Below are positions 1 to 9,792 of a stretch of 64,000 nucleotides of DNA, piece by piece; positions within the stretch are counted from its first letter, which is position 1, and each line of letters begins with the position of its first letter. The position numbers and the translations under genes were made by a program. The stretch spans positions 1,546,501 to 1,610,500 of the forward strand of contig NZ_LS483470.1 of the NCBI RefSeq assembly GCF_900478135.1, read 5' to 3'. The DNA is from Leminorella richardii. Its GTDB lineage: Bacteria; Pseudomonadota; Gammaproteobacteria; Enterobacterales; Enterobacteriaceae. Under the pieces are notes generated by a model. It was not told the origin of the DNA and searched no databases. It worked only from the letters and a program-made list of their open reading frames with translations.

Positions 1-968
1 AGCCAGGGCTAATGCGAGAATTGGTGATCCCTGCGCTTAACCTGGCTCTGATAAGCTTTGTTAGTCTTATGCTGACTGCGCGCAGCTTTGCCGCCAAGAA
101 CGGCTATGACATTGACGCTGATGCCGAGTTTCGCGCGTTGGGCATGGCGAACATTATGTCCGGCCTGTCTCAGGGATTTGCCATCAGCGGGGCGGATTCC
201 CGTACGGCAGTTAACGATGCTAACGGCGGCAAGAGCCAGCTGGTTTCTATTATTGCCGCGCTGGTTATCGCAATTATCGTGCTGTTTTTTACTCAGCCCC
301 TGCAATATATTCCCGTTTCTGCATTAGGTGTTGTGCTGGTATTTTCCGCCTGGTCGCTGATGGATTTGAAGGGCATCTGGCACCTTCGGCGGCGTAACCG
401 TTCGGCGTTTTGGCTGGCGAGCTTTACCTTTATCTGCGTTTTGATGATCGGTGTGATACAGGGAATCGGCCTAGCGGTGCTGCTGGGGCTGTTGCAGTTT
501 CTTCGCACGGTGTTCCGCCCAACAGAACAGCTGTTGGGTGTGAATGACGACGGCATGATCCACTCTTTAGGCAATAATAGCGAAGTAAAGGCTGTGCCGG
601 GGGTGATGATGTACCGATTTAACTCACCGCTCACCTACTTTAACGTCGCCTACTTTAAGCGCCGCATTCTGAACTTAGTGGACAGCACGCCGTTCCAGCC
701 TCGTTGGGTGGTGATTGACGCTGTTGCGAGCTTTACCTATGCGGACATCAGCGTTTTAGCTTCAATTGATGAGCTAAAACGAGACCTAAAGAACCGGCAG
801 GTAAAACTGGTGCTGGCAGGGCGGAGAACCGAGCTTACGCGCTGGTTTAAAGACAATCGTCCGGCTCATAAAGAAGAGGATATGCTGCTGGTGCCCGACC
901 TGTATCTCGCATTAAAGCTTATTCAAAGCAAGGAAAGTGTAGATGAGGCGGTATCGGATACGCTGTAA
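1..968 (+). CDS. SulP-family anion permease, C-terminal part (gene starts before the window)
   Basis: The reading frame is open to the first base (first full codon at 3), so only the last 322 residues of the gene are present. The first ~165 residues are strongly hydrophobic and match the end of the SulP/SLC26 transmembrane domain. This includes the segment around the conserved GxxQGFAISGADSRTAVN-type stretch, followed by several membrane helices. The remaining ~150 residues form a cytoplasmic STAS domain (from about MMYRFNSPLTYFN to the end). The family exchanges or symports sulfate, dicarboxylates or bicarbonate in the inner membrane. The STAS part is not close to that of E. coli DauA, so the substrate is left open. 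A strong terminator follows 30 bp downstream. Confidence 0.85.
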   Translation, partial: PGLMRELVIPALNLALISFVSLMLTARSFAAKNGYDIDADAEFRALGMANIMSGLSQGFAISGADSRTAVNDANGGKSQLVSIIAALVIAIIVLFFTQPLQYIPVSALGVVLVFSAWSLMDLKGIWHLRRRNRSAFWLASFTFICVLMIGVIQGIGLAVLLGLLQFLRTVFRPTEQLLGVNDDGMIHSLGNNSEVKAVPGVMMYRFNSPLTYFNVAYFKRRILNLVDSTPFQPRWVVIDAVASFTYADISVLASIDELKRDLKNRQVKLVLAGRRTELTRWFKDNRPAHKEEDMLLVPDLYLALKLIQSKESVDEAVSDTL

Positions 969-997
969 ACAGAATCTGGTGCGTTTTAGCTCATAAC

Positions 998-1025
998 AAT
1001 AAAGCCGGCGTTTGCCGGCTTTATT
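998..1025. terminator. Bidirectional terminator between SulP permease and yciC
   Basis: A perfect 12-bp stem, AATAAAGCCGGC / GCCGGCTTTATT, with a GTTT loop lies between the convergent ends of the permease and yciC. It has A-rich and T-rich flanks on the two sides, so it can serve both genes. Confidence 0.85.
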
Positions 1026-1028
1026 GCG

Positions 1029-1790
1029 TTACCGATTCTGCATATAGAGGCGAAACAGATATACAAACATAAATGCAGTAAGCATATTGCTGATAGCCGT
1101 CATCAAAAGTACCGCCAGAGTTGGCGAGACAGAAGAGGCGTTAACCGTAAACGCAAAGAGAATGAATTTGGCAGACAGAGTGAACAGCAGCATCGGCAGT
1201 ACCAGACGCACGTGGGCAAACGCCAAAGTCCAACTGGTTGTGATAGCGTAAATCAGGCCTTTTTTGCTTTCTAATAAAACAATAGGAGAAAGCACCAGCA
1301 CAAAGGCGAAAAAAATGCCGGGAAGTAGGTAGATAGACATTCCAAACAGGATCAGCAAGTAGGCTGCAGCGGTGAGGATCATCAGAGTGGGTAGTGAGGT
1401 TGCTGAGGAACCAATAGCCCTGAGCGCGCTGGTACGCATTCCTTGAGATACCTGAATCGTCAAAGTAATCACTCCAGCGACCAAAATCAGATCGCTAAGA
1501 AAAACGCTAAGCGCAATAGAGCCGAATAGAGGAACCGCCATACGAACGATTTCCTGCTGTTGCTCAAGGCTTAAACTCTTTAGTGAAGTCTGAAGTTCTT
1601 CTGCACTGAGCTGTGCGCTGCCCACTGATTGAATAATCAGCTGATGAAGCTGAGTGACGTCGGGAGCGGTTGCCTGTATCAATAAATAGAAAATAAACGA
1701 AGCCAGTAAAGCCAGCATGATAAAGCTGGAAAGCTGATAGCGAATAAAATTCAGGCTGTCACGGAAAAGGGAATTGGCCGTGATGGGCAT
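1029..1790 (-). CDS. yciC: Inner-membrane protein YciC (UPF0259)
   Basis: The 253-residue product matches the UPF0259/YciC family end to end by recall. It begins MPITANSLFRDSLNF and ends in the family's YLFRLYMQ-type C-terminus. It has about six hydrophobic segments and no signal peptide, so it is a polytopic inner-membrane protein. Its function is unknown. The start is supported by GGAG about 9 nt upstream of the ATG. It is divergent from ompW, a pairing also found in other enterics, and ends at the shared terminator with the SulP gene. Confidence 0.88.
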   Translation of the reverse strand: MPITANSLFRDSLNFIRYQLSSFIMLALLASFIFYLLIQATAPDVTQLHQLIIQSVGSAQLSAEELQTSLKSLSLEQQQEIVRMAVPLFGSIALSVFLSDLILVAGVITLTIQVSQGMRTSALRAIGSSATSLPTLMILTAAAYLLILFGMSIYLLPGIFFAFVLVLSPIVLLESKKGLIYAITTSWTLAFAHVRLVLPMLLFTLSAKFILFAFTVNASSVSPTLAVLLMTAISNMLTAFMFVYLFRLYMQNR

Positions 1791-2159
1791 ACTGTCTCCT
1801 GTTAGCGGTATAAATAGGTACGTAAATTAGAGGCTATTGTACCGCGAGTGTGTCTTTTTGCCTTAGCTATCTTACCACTCGTCTTTGTTAGGTGTTTTTC
1901 AGATAGCCTTTCCTATTTTTGGATAACTATTATTTACTCCATGCTCTTGGTCTCCTGATAGCTACAAGTGGTTATTTAATGCTCAATATTATCGATTTTT
2001 GGCTGTTTTTGATTTGGATCAATAGCAACACATTGCAGGTAATTGAAAAACTTCCTCAATTGTCAATTTTTGTCATGAAGTGTGATCTTGGTTGGATCTA
2101 TTTTACTACCAAGGAGGTATATTTCCTGAACATGAAAAACCTTAAAAGGAATATGGATA
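1791..2159. other. Intergenic region upstream of ompW
   Basis: This 369-bp divergent intergenic region between yciC and ompW is AT-rich and holds the FNR box at 2009-2022. An open frame from 1919 to 2242 runs through it into ompW. It has no recognisable product and is not called. Confidence 0.6.
2009..2022 (+). promoter_or_regulatory. FNR binding site upstream of ompW
   Basis: TTGATTTGGATCAA is an exact match to the FNR consensus TTGAT-N4-ATCAA. It lies about 140 bp before the ompW start. ompW is a known FNR-responsive gene in enterics, so oxygen-dependent activation is likely. The exact -10 element could not be assigned. Confidence 0.85.
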
Positions 2160-2816
2160 ATGAAAGTAAAAGCATTACCTTTGGCATGTTTAGTGGCTGC
2201 AATGTTGGCTCCCTCTGTCACTCTGGCGCACGAGGCCGGTGAATTCCTGTTCCGTGCGGGTTCTGTAACGGTTAGACCGAATGAAGGTTCTGACAACGTA
2301 TTAGGCTTAGGCTCATTTAACGTTAATAACGACACGCAGCTTGGCTTAACGTTTGGCTATATGATTACCGACAACATCGGTATTGAACTGCTGGGCGCGA
2401 CGCCGTTCCAGCACGACGTCGGTGTGGGTAAGGTTGGTACTATCGCTACAGTGAAGCACCTGCCGCCTTCACTGATGCTGCAATACTACTTTGGTTCTAA
2501 AGAGAGCCAGTGGCGTCCTTATCTGGGCGCTGGCGTAAACTACACGACCTTCTTTAGCGAAGACTTTAACAAGACAGGTAAAGGCGCAGGTCTGAGCAAC
2601 CTGAGCGTTGATGACTCTTGGGGCGTAGCGCTGCAGGCTGGTCTTGACTATAACGTTGATAAAAACTGGATGGTTAACGCATCCGTTTGGTGGATGAACA
2701 TTGAAACTGATGTGAACTTCACCTCTACTGACTCATCAGGTAATCGCACTCGCCACAGCATTGATACGCGCCTTGACCCATGGGCGTTTATGTTCGGCGT
2801 TGGCTATAAGTTTTAA
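2160..2816 (+). CDS. ompW: Outer-membrane porin OmpW
   Basis: The 218-residue product has a cleavable signal peptide (MKVKALPLACLVAAMLAPSV, then TLA before HEAGEF). The mature part matches the small eight-stranded OmpW barrel and ends in the aromatic C-terminal residue (GVGYKF) required for BAM assembly. OmpW forms a hydrophobic channel in the outer membrane and responds to anaerobiosis and other stress. The ATG at 2160 is preceded by an AAGGA sequence. The gene is monocistronic, with an FNR site upstream and a long hairpin terminator downstream. Confidence 0.95.
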   Translation: MKVKALPLACLVAAMLAPSVTLAHEAGEFLFRAGSVTVRPNEGSDNVLGLGSFNVNNDTQLGLTFGYMITDNIGIELLGATPFQHDVGVGKVGTIATVKHLPPSLMLQYYFGSKESQWRPYLGAGVNYTTFFSEDFNKTGKGAGLSNLSVDDSWGVALQAGLDYNVDKNWMVNASVWWMNIETDVNFTSTDSSGNRTRHSIDTRLDPWAFMFGVGYKF

Positions 2817-2831
2817 TTGACGTAGACAGTA

Positions 2832-2869
2832 AAGCAAAACGTCGGCTTAATAGCCGGCGTTTTGCTTTT
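2832..2869. terminator. Bidirectional terminator between ompW and ppx
   Basis: A long inverted repeat, AGCAAAACGTCGGCT / AGCCGGCGTTTTGCT, with a TAAT loop sits between the convergent ompW and ppx genes. One G-T pair is present. Runs of T follow on the plus strand. Confidence 0.8.
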
Positions 2870-2880
2870 TGTCGTTTCTC

Positions 2881-4410
2881 TTAGCTATCGCTTTCTAATA
2901 TAAGGCTCCAGCCGCTGACGTCTTCCCAATATTCCTGTTCCCGCTCCAAATCGGCCTGTACCAGACTGTTGGTGTCCAGATAGTCGAGGGGGAAGACCAG
3001 AGTCATATGAAAACCGTCGCTTTTAAGTGTTAAATAGTCCGGCTCTGTTGTTGCTCGCCGCTGGTTGCTCAGCAGAACGGCCAAACGAAGCAGCTGAATC
3101 ACCGGAATGACCTGACGTCGTCTGAACAGGTTAAAGTCCGGCAGATCGTCAATCTTGATGCTTTTACGGTGAAAGCGCACCAGCGTAGCCAGCAGCAGCT
3201 GGTGCTCCTGGTTAAAACCGGGCAGGTTGGTATTCTGTAAAATATAGGCAGAATGCCGCTGTAGGTTACTGTAATTGATGCTGAGACCAACTTCGTGCAG
3301 CATGGCGGCCCAGCTTAGCAGTGCCTCTAGCTGGGGATCGGCCAACTGCTGGTTTTGTTCAAGCCACTGGGCATATAGGTTTTTGGTAAGCTTTAAAACC
3401 CGATTGGCCTGATCGCGATCGATATTATAGTGCTCCGCTAGGCTGAGAGCCGTGCGGCTGCGAATATCCTGATGTCTGAAATGATGCTCCATTTCATAAA
3501 TAACGCCTTCACGAAGCGCGCCGTCGGACAAATGAAGCGCCTTGAGCGACAGGGCGTTGAACACAGCACTCAGGATCGCCAAGCCGGCAACAAACACGCC
3601 CTGACGGTCAGGAGAAAGCCCCGCCAGCTTGAGTGAGCGAAACGATTTGAACTTCAGCGTTTGCTTGATTACCCAGTCAAGCCGCTCCGGCGTAATAACG
3701 CCGTCGGACTCACCCATTTCTTCAATGATGACGTTGTGAACCGCTTTGATGGTGCCTGATGCACCGAAGGCGTACTGCCAGCCGTGAATTTTGTACTGCC
3801 AGGCCATGCTTTCCAGCTTTTGTTCCGCAGTAATCCGAGCTCTGTTGAAGTTCTGCTGGCTGATTTCACCGTCTGGAAAGAACTGGCGAGAAAAGCTGAC
3901 ACAGCCCATGCGGCGGCTTTCGGCGAGAAGGGGGGTGAAGTCCTCACCGATAACCATTTCCGTTGAGCCACCGCCGATATCAAGAACTAGCTTGCGGCCT
4001 TTTTCTGGCTGTGTATGGGCGACCCCCATAAAGATAAGCCGCGCTTCTTCCTGCCCGGAGATGATTTCTATTGGGTAAGGTAGGATCTCTTTAGCGCGTT
4101 CGAGAAATGCCTGACTGTTGACCGCCTGCCGGAGAGTGTGCGTTGCGACAATGCGTACACTATTAATGGGAAAACCCTGCAGACGTTCGGCAAACAGGCT
4201 AAGGCAGTTAAGCCCGCGGAGCATCGCTTCTTCACTCAGAACGTTATCTTTGTCTAACCCGTCAGCGAGTCGTACCCGCTGCTTCAGGCGACCAAGAACC
4301 TGTAGCGCACCGTTAACGACTCGGGCAATAACCATATGAAAGCTGTTCGACCCCAGATCGATAGCGGCAATTTCTTGTTGTTGTGATGCGTTAGTTTCGG
4401 TTAAAGGCAT
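2881..4410 (-). CDS. ppx: Exopolyphosphatase Ppx
   Basis: The 509 residues match enteric Ppx (about 513 in E. coli). The N-terminal actin-like phosphatase fold is visible in AAIDLGSNSFHMVIAR near residues 15-30 and in the second phosphate-binding loop LVLDIGGGSTEMVIGE near 140-155. A C-terminal HD-like helical region follows, including MLHEVGLSINY. The enzyme releases orthophosphate processively from polyphosphate; homologues also hydrolyse pppGpp. It starts 7 nt downstream of the ppk stop, so the two form one ppk-ppx operon as in E. coli. Because ppk is frameshifted here, polarity on ppx is possible. Confidence 0.95.
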   Translation of the reverse strand: MPLTETNASQQQEIAAIDLGSNSFHMVIARVVNGALQVLGRLKQRVRLADGLDKDNVLSEEAMLRGLNCLSLFAERLQGFPINSVRIVATHTLRQAVNSQAFLERAKEILPYPIEIISGQEEARLIFMGVAHTQPEKGRKLVLDIGGGSTEMVIGEDFTPLLAESRRMGCVSFSRQFFPDGEISQQNFNRARITAEQKLESMAWQYKIHGWQYAFGASGTIKAVHNVIIEEMGESDGVITPERLDWVIKQTLKFKSFRSLKLAGLSPDRQGVFVAGLAILSAVFNALSLKALHLSDGALREGVIYEMEHHFRHQDIRSRTALSLAEHYNIDRDQANRVLKLTKNLYAQWLEQNQQLADPQLEALLSWAAMLHEVGLSINYSNLQRHSAYILQNTNLPGFNQEHQLLLATLVRFHRKSIKIDDLPDFNLFRRRQVIPVIQLLRLAVLLSNQRRATTEPDYLTLKSDGFHMTLVFPLDYLDTNSLVQADLEREQEYWEDVSGWSLILESDS

Positions 4411-4417
4411 AGAGAGT

Positions 4418-6500
4418 CTACTCGCTTGGCGTATCGGTCTGGGCTTCTTCCTGCGCTTTTAGATAGTCATAAATGGCTATTTGAGAGCGCACTTTTCTGC
4501 GGTTTCCGCGGGAAACGTAGTCGTTGCTTAAGTCTTTATCAATGATGCGAGCCTTAACCGTATCGGAAAGCTGTAGATCGATAATGTCGAGAACGCGCTG
4601 CTTGATCGCCGGATCGAGGATCGCTACGCCGACTTCGATGCGGTAGTCAATGTTGCGCGTCATCCAGTCGGCGGATGAGATGAAAACCTGCTTGTCTCCC
4701 TGATTTTCAAAGATATAAACGCGGGCGTGCTCCAAAAAGCGATCGACAATGCTAATAACCTGAATATTCTCGCTGACGCCGGGAACGTTGGGTACAAGGG
4801 CGCACATGCCCCTGACGATAAGGCGAATCTTGACCCCAGCACAGGAGGCGGTATACAGCCTGTCGATAAGTTCCTTATCTACCAGGTTATTAATTTTTAA
4901 GATAATCCCGGCTTCCAGACCCGCCTGAGCGCAGGAAATCTCTCGATCGATATGCTTATTGAGCATCAGGCGTGAGTTTTGCGGAGAAACTAAGAGATGC
5001 TCAAAGCTCACAGGGCGATAGGGGTTCTCTATAAAGTTGAATACACGGCGGACTTCGTTGGTGATCCTCGAGTCAGCGGTTAAGAGTGAAAAGTCAGTAT
5101 AGAGACGGGCTGTTTTCTCGTTGAAGTTGCCGGTACCGATGTGGGCGTAGCGAACAATTTGCCCCTCTTCAATTCGGGAAATAAGAAACAGCTTGGCGTG
5201 TATCTTGAGACCAGGTGCGGAGAAAATAACGTGCACACCCGCTTCCGTTAGGCGCTTAGCCCAGTGAATGTTGGCCTCTTCATCAAATCGCGCCTGTAGC
5301 TCAACGACAACAGTCACTTTTTTGCCATTGTGGGCGGCGTTGATCATCGATTCTACGATGCGAGAATCTTTAGCCACGCGGTAAATGTTGATTTTTATCG
5401 CGATTACGCTGGGGTCAAAGGAGGCTTGGCGCACCAGTTCAAGCACGTGTTCAAAGGTGTGATAGGGATAATAAAGCAGCACGTCGCGCTCTTTAATGGC
5501 TTCAAATCCGTTGCGGAACAGATTAAACCAAGTGTGGCGCAGGCGGGGAAGCGGCTTGTTCACTAGGTTGTCTTTTCCCACATTGGGAAAGTTAATGAAG
5601 TCTTTAAAGTTGTGGTAACGCCCGCCGGGAATAATGGAGTCATAAGAGGAAATGCCTAGCTTGTGGCGTAGGATTTCCACCATATCGTTAGGCATGTCCC
5701 GCTGATACACAAAGCGCACGGGTTCAGCGGTGAGGCGCTGTTTGAGGCTGGATGACATCAGCTCAAGCCAGCTGGATTCCATTTCGTTTACCAAATCGTA
5801 TTCGGCGTCGCGCGTCATCTTCATGGAATAGGCTTCGAGGGATTTGGTAGTCAAAGAAGCCATTAAAGATGTCATTCAGGCAAAGGCGAATAATGTTGTC
5901 CAGCAGGATCATCGGTTTACGGCGTCTTGGGGGCTCAGGCGGCAGCGTAATAAAGCGAGAGACTTTATTCGACGGAATTTCCAGCAGGGCATACTCTTTT
6001 CTTTCTTCGTTAATAATGATTTCGACGGCCAGATAGGTAAAGTCGTCTTTTAAAAATGAAACCAGATCGGTGTCGTTAGTCAGGATGATTGGCGTAATAA
6101 ATTGGCGAAGGTGATTCTTAAAGTAGTGCCGCAGCCACACCTGCTGGTTCTCTGATAGCTGGCGCTCGTTAATGAGAAAGATCTGGTTTCGCGCCATTTC
6201 CAGCAGCAGTTCGTTGTACAGGTTGTCGAATTCCAGATCGGTTTTTAATACTTTGCTCTGGATTTTTTTCAACACCTGCTTGGAATTGGACGCTGAGCCC
6301 TGTTCCTCTTTAATCAGAATGCGTCGCTTAACGTCGGCAAAGCGGACTTTATAAAATTCATCCAGGTTGCTTGAATAGATCCCCAAAAAGCGAATGCGCT
6401 CAATCAGCGGATTGCTTTTATCCGCAGCCTCCTGAAGAACTCGTTCATTAAACGATAACCAGCTTAGCTCTTTTTCGATATAGAGTTTTTCCTGATTCAT
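4418..6500 (-). pseudogene. ppk: Polyphosphate kinase Ppk1, broken by a 1-nt frameshift
   Basis: Two overlapping frames together make a full Ppk1 of about 690 residues. The upstream frame (start near 6500, opening MNQEKLYIEKELSWLSFNER) follows Ppk1 until FNGFFDYQ. The downstream frame resumes at SLEAYSMKMTRDAEYDL and continues to 4418. E. coli Ppk reads GFFDYDALNAYSMKM here, so one extra base in the AAA run (TTT on the plus strand, 5843-5845) explains the break. The product as sequenced would stop near residue 250. It would lose the catalytic part, including the IHAKLFLIS histidine region. GGAG precedes the start. This is either a real null allele or a sequencing indel; the downstream frame shows no further decay. 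Confidence 0.88.
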
Positions 6501-6637
6501 CATAACTCCGTGCATCTGAATGATGGTGTCATTATGGCGGCTTGTTAGAGGGTATGTCTATTGTTGAGCGTGGTAATTACGTTTACAGCGAGGGCTGTGG
6601 ATTGATGTATTATTGTAGAAAAGGCGGTAGCCAAAAA

Positions 6638-6667
6638 ACAAAAGGCGCCCAACCTGAGCGCCTCTTT
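6638..6667 (-). terminator. Terminator downstream of fabA
   Basis: Read on the minus strand, AGGCGC and GCGCCT arms flank a 9-nt loop and are followed by TTTTGTTTTTT. The hairpin lies 16 bp past the fabA stop and separates it from ppk. Confidence 0.75.
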
Positions 6668-6682
6668 CTATTTTTCCTGCGC

Positions 6683-7201
6683 TTAGAAGGCGCTGGTGTC
6701 TTTAAACAGCCCCACCTTCAGGTCGGTGGCAGTGTAGATCACACGGCCGTCAACCAGCACTTCGCCATCAGCCATGCCCATAATCAGGCGACGGTTAACT
6801 ACACGCTTCATGTGGAGGCGGTAGGTCACTTTTTTCGCTGTCGGCAGAACTTGGCCCGTCAGTTTGACCTCGCCAACGCCCAGCGCGCGGCCTTTACCTT
6901 CACCGCCCAGCCAGCCCAGATAGAAGCCAACCAGCTGCCATAGAGCATCTAGGCCAAGGCAGCCTGGCATGACGGGATCGCCAATAAAGTGGCAGGCGAA
7001 GAACCACAGATCCGGATTGATATCCAGCTCGGCTTCAACATAGCCCTTATCGTACTGGCCACCGGTTTCTGTCATTTTGATAATGCGATCCATCATAAGC
7101 ATGCTGGGAGCGGGGAGCGGAGGACCACCAGCGCCAAAAAGTTCACCGCGACCAGAGGCTAAAAGGTCTTCTTTGGTATAGGATTCGCGTTTCTCAAACA
7201 T
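6683..7201 (-). CDS. fabA: 3-hydroxydecanoyl-ACP dehydratase/isomerase FabA
   Basis: From the ATG at 7201 the product is 172 residues, the usual FabA length; an upstream in-frame ATG at 7249 would add 16 unmatched residues. The hot-dog-fold active-site segment CHFIGDPVMPGCLGLDA carries the catalytic histidine and aspartate. FabA dehydrates 3-hydroxydecanoyl-ACP and isomerises the trans-2 product to cis-3, the branch point to unsaturated fatty acids. As in E. coli it lies next to the Lon-like gene ycbZ, here 95 bp downstream of it on the same strand. Confidence 0.96.
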   Translation of the reverse strand: MFEKRESYTKEDLLASGRGELFGAGGPPLPAPSMLMMDRIIKMTETGGQYDKGYVEAELDINPDLWFFACHFIGDPVMPGCLGLDALWQLVGFYLGWLGGEGKGRALGVGEVKLTGQVLPTAKKVTYRLHMKRVVNRRLIMGMADGEVLVDGRVIYTATDLKVGLFKDTSAF

Positions 7202-7296
7202 AATGACTAACCTTATTTTTTTAGTAGATAACGGGCTGTATACCCACAAACATAGCCGACGAGTTTAGCTTACAGATGTAAGCTGAACAAGTCCGA

Positions 7297-9048
7297 TCAG
7301 CCACGATTAAACCAATTAATCCAGCGTAGAGGCCATGGCAGGCGATGACGGTCACTACCGCCGGCCTGAGCAATTCTCTCTTGAATCGCGCTTAATATGC
7401 AGGGCGCATTCTCATCAATGTAAGGAAGGCCGGTTAACAGAGGTAGTGCATCGCGAACGTGTTCAACCGCCCACAGATTAAATTTCCCTTGCTGTACGGC
7501 TTCAACCACTTCGTCTTTTAGGCATAGGTGACGCACGTTGGTCAGCGGTAGAATAATTCCCTGTGAGCCAGTCAAACCACGGGCGTTACACACGTCAAAA
7601 AATCCTTCAACCTTTTCGTTGATGCCGCCGATAGTTTGCACGTTACCAAACTGATCGACAGAGCCGGTCACGGCGATTTGCTGGCTTATTGGCAGCTGAG
7701 AAAGGGCGCTTATTAGTGCGCATAGCCCTGCAAGCGATGCACTGTCTCCGTCAACTTCACCGTAAGACTGCTCAAAAACAATGGAGCTGGAGAAGGGAAA
7801 CTGTTGGTCGGCGGCCAGTTCAGAAGTAATAAATGCCTGCATAATCATAATGCCCTTGGCGTGCAGATTGCCGCCGAGCTCCGACTTACGTTCGATGTCT
7901 GTCACTTCTCCGTCGCCCATATGGACGACACAGCTGATGCGCGACGGTTCACCCATTGCGCGTGGGTGACCGGGGTATTCAAGAACAGACAACCCGTTAA
8001 TTTGCCCAATGACAGCGCCTTCAGTATCAATATGCACCTGGCCCAGATCGATATCGTCCAGAACCATTTCCGACAGATAGCCTTCACGCCAGCGTTTTTC
8101 TTCCCGCGACTGAATAAGCGCTTCGGCTGTAATAGAAGGTGAGGCCCAGCGCGCAGCGTCCGACAGAAGCTGGCTGATAAACAGTGGGCACAGCGGCAGC
8201 CTTTCCTGATCGCCGCTTCTTCTTACGCCCTCTTTGATAAGCAGCGGATAGGCGTCTGCGCTGACTTCGGGCAGCTTATATTGGCAGGCAACGCGCGTGA
8301 CGTAATCGCACCACTTGGCGACATCGTCTTCGTCACTTAGGGTAAGGTCGTCCTCAAATTCGGCATACAGAGCCTGTTCGATAAGTTCAGGCTCCTGCTC
8401 TTGTAAAGCGCCAAGGCCATAGCGATCGCCAACTAAAATAACTTTGAGCTCGACAGGCATCGAAGGAATTGAAAGCGGCAATGGCTTGTTTTCATCCGTC
8501 GAGCGCCACTGAAAGCGTTTGCTGAGCACAGTTTGCTTTAGCCACAGCCATAAGTAGGGCTGTGCCAGCAGCGTTCTGACAGAAAGAATAAGCACGCCAC
8601 CGTTAGCTTCGTGAACCAAGCCAGGTACCAGCGTATAGCTATCACCGCACTGACGTACGCAGCCAAAGAGCTGTTCAGCCTCCAACCATTCTTCATAGAG
8701 GCTGAGGGAATGCGCGGCAAAGTTGTCCTCTGGGCTTTCAGCATCAATGCGAGTGACAGCATTTTGCTGGATGTCATAGCGGCTGCCAAAGGTCTGTAAG
8801 CGAGGCGTGAGAAATTTTTCAATGCAGTCATTAATCAAAGCCAGATAGGCGCGATTGTCCACTGCCTTAACGACCATAAAGGGAGAGGCGGTTTCATGCT
8901 GGTGGCAAAAGGCATCTAAAGCACGATGCAGCCGGGGCTGTATGGCTGAAAAGTTGATAGGCTCGCTGCTGTACTCTTGTGCAAACAGTCCGGCGTAGGG
9001 CGTAGTGTCCGGCAACAGCTGTTGCCACTCAAGCTGATTAATCGTCAA
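7297..9048 (-). CDS. ycbZ: Lon-like protease YcbZ (LonH)
   Basis: The 583-residue product has the size and C-terminal Lon-type proteolytic domain of YcbZ. The Ser-Lys dyad region is seen as GEVDGDSASLAGLCALIS and, further on, GGINEKVEGFFDVC. The N-terminal ~350 residues are family-specific and show no clear Walker A motif, so it is not a canonical ATP-driven Lon. Substrates are not known. The gene lies upstream of fabA on the same strand and divergent from matP, the same neighbourhood as in E. coli. Confidence 0.93.
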   Translation of the reverse strand: MTINQLEWQQLLPDTTPYAGLFAQEYSSEPINFSAIQPRLHRALDAFCHQHETASPFMVVKAVDNRAYLALINDCIEKFLTPRLQTFGSRYDIQQNAVTRIDAESPEDNFAAHSLSLYEEWLEAEQLFGCVRQCGDSYTLVPGLVHEANGGVLILSVRTLLAQPYLWLWLKQTVLSKRFQWRSTDENKPLPLSIPSMPVELKVILVGDRYGLGALQEQEPELIEQALYAEFEDDLTLSDEDDVAKWCDYVTRVACQYKLPEVSADAYPLLIKEGVRRSGDQERLPLCPLFISQLLSDAARWASPSITAEALIQSREEKRWREGYLSEMVLDDIDLGQVHIDTEGAVIGQINGLSVLEYPGHPRAMGEPSRISCVVHMGDGEVTDIERKSELGGNLHAKGIMIMQAFITSELAADQQFPFSSSIVFEQSYGEVDGDSASLAGLCALISALSQLPISQQIAVTGSVDQFGNVQTIGGINEKVEGFFDVCNARGLTGSQGIILPLTNVRHLCLKDEVVEAVQQGKFNLWAVEHVRDALPLLTGLPYIDENAPCILSAIQERIAQAGGSDRHRLPWPLRWINWFNRG

Positions 9049-9226
9049 AATAGTCGCTGCTTTTATGTAAAAGAGAAAACGAGATTATACAAGAATCGGG
9101 CTGAGTTCATACTCCCTCAGAGGCGTTTAAAATCAAAGGTGACGAAAGGGGCTCATTAGGGTTGTGATGGTGAAAAAAAGTGCTATGCTACGAATGTTAC
9201 GCGGTCACTAAACGGGCTATTATGAT

Positions 9227-9682
9227 ATGAAATATCAGCAGTTGGACAATCTGGAAAGCGGCTGGAAGTGGAAGTATCTGGTCAAAAAGCACCGGGAAGG
9301 TGAAGAAATTACGCGCTACGTTGAGTATAGCGCGGCGCAAGAGGTTATTGAAGAGCTGCTACGGCTGGAAAATGAGCCTACCAAGGTATTAGAGTGGATT
9401 CAGGCACATATTAACCCTAATTTGGATAACCGACTTAAGCAGACCATTCGAGCCCGGAGAAAACGCCACTTTAACGCTGAACAGCAGCATACTCGCAAGA
9501 AGTCTATCGATCTGGAGTTTCTGGTATGGCAGCGGCTGTCAGCCCTTTCACAAAGAAGGGGCATTACCCTGTCGGAAACGATTGTACAGCTTATCGAAGA
9601 TGCGGAAAGAAAAGAGCAGTATGCCAGCCAGATGTCTCTGCTTAAGCAGGATCTGAAAGCCATTCTGTCACAGGATAATTAA
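9227..9682 (+). CDS. matP: Macrodomain Ter protein MatP
   Basis: The 151 residues match MatP (150 in E. coli). An N-terminal helical bundle (GWKWKYLVKKHREGE) is followed by a C-terminal ribbon-helix-helix part (KKSIDLEFLVWQRLSALSQ, then RGITLSETIVQLI). MatP binds matS sites and organises the terminus macrodomain until division, contacting the septal machinery. The gene sits between ycbZ and ompA as in other enterics. No convincing matS site was found within the window by eye. Confidence 0.95.
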   Translation: MKYQQLDNLESGWKWKYLVKKHREGEEITRYVEYSAAQEVIEELLRLENEPTKVLEWIQAHINPNLDNRLKQTIRARRKRHFNAEQQHTRKKSIDLEFLVWQRLSALSQRRGITLSETIVQLIEDAERKEQYASQMSLLKQDLKAILSQDN

Positions 9683-9744
9683 TACTTCTTTGACGTATTG
9701 CGTTACATGCACTGAGCAGCCGGTCAGAAAAGTGACAGCCAAAG

Positions 9745-9772
9745 AAAAACCCCGCCGAAGCGGGGTTTTTTT
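9745..9772. terminator. Bidirectional terminator between matP and ompA
   Basis: CCCCGC / GCGGGG with a CGAA tetraloop, flanked by five A on the left and seven T on the right. It serves convergent matP and ompA. Confidence 0.92.
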
Positions 9773-9792
9773 ACATCAAGAGAAAGTCGGTC

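Noticed and set aside
1919..2242. 107-codon frame upstream of and overlapping ompW
   Set aside because: It runs through the FNR box and ompW signal peptide, and has no recognisable family or ribosome site.
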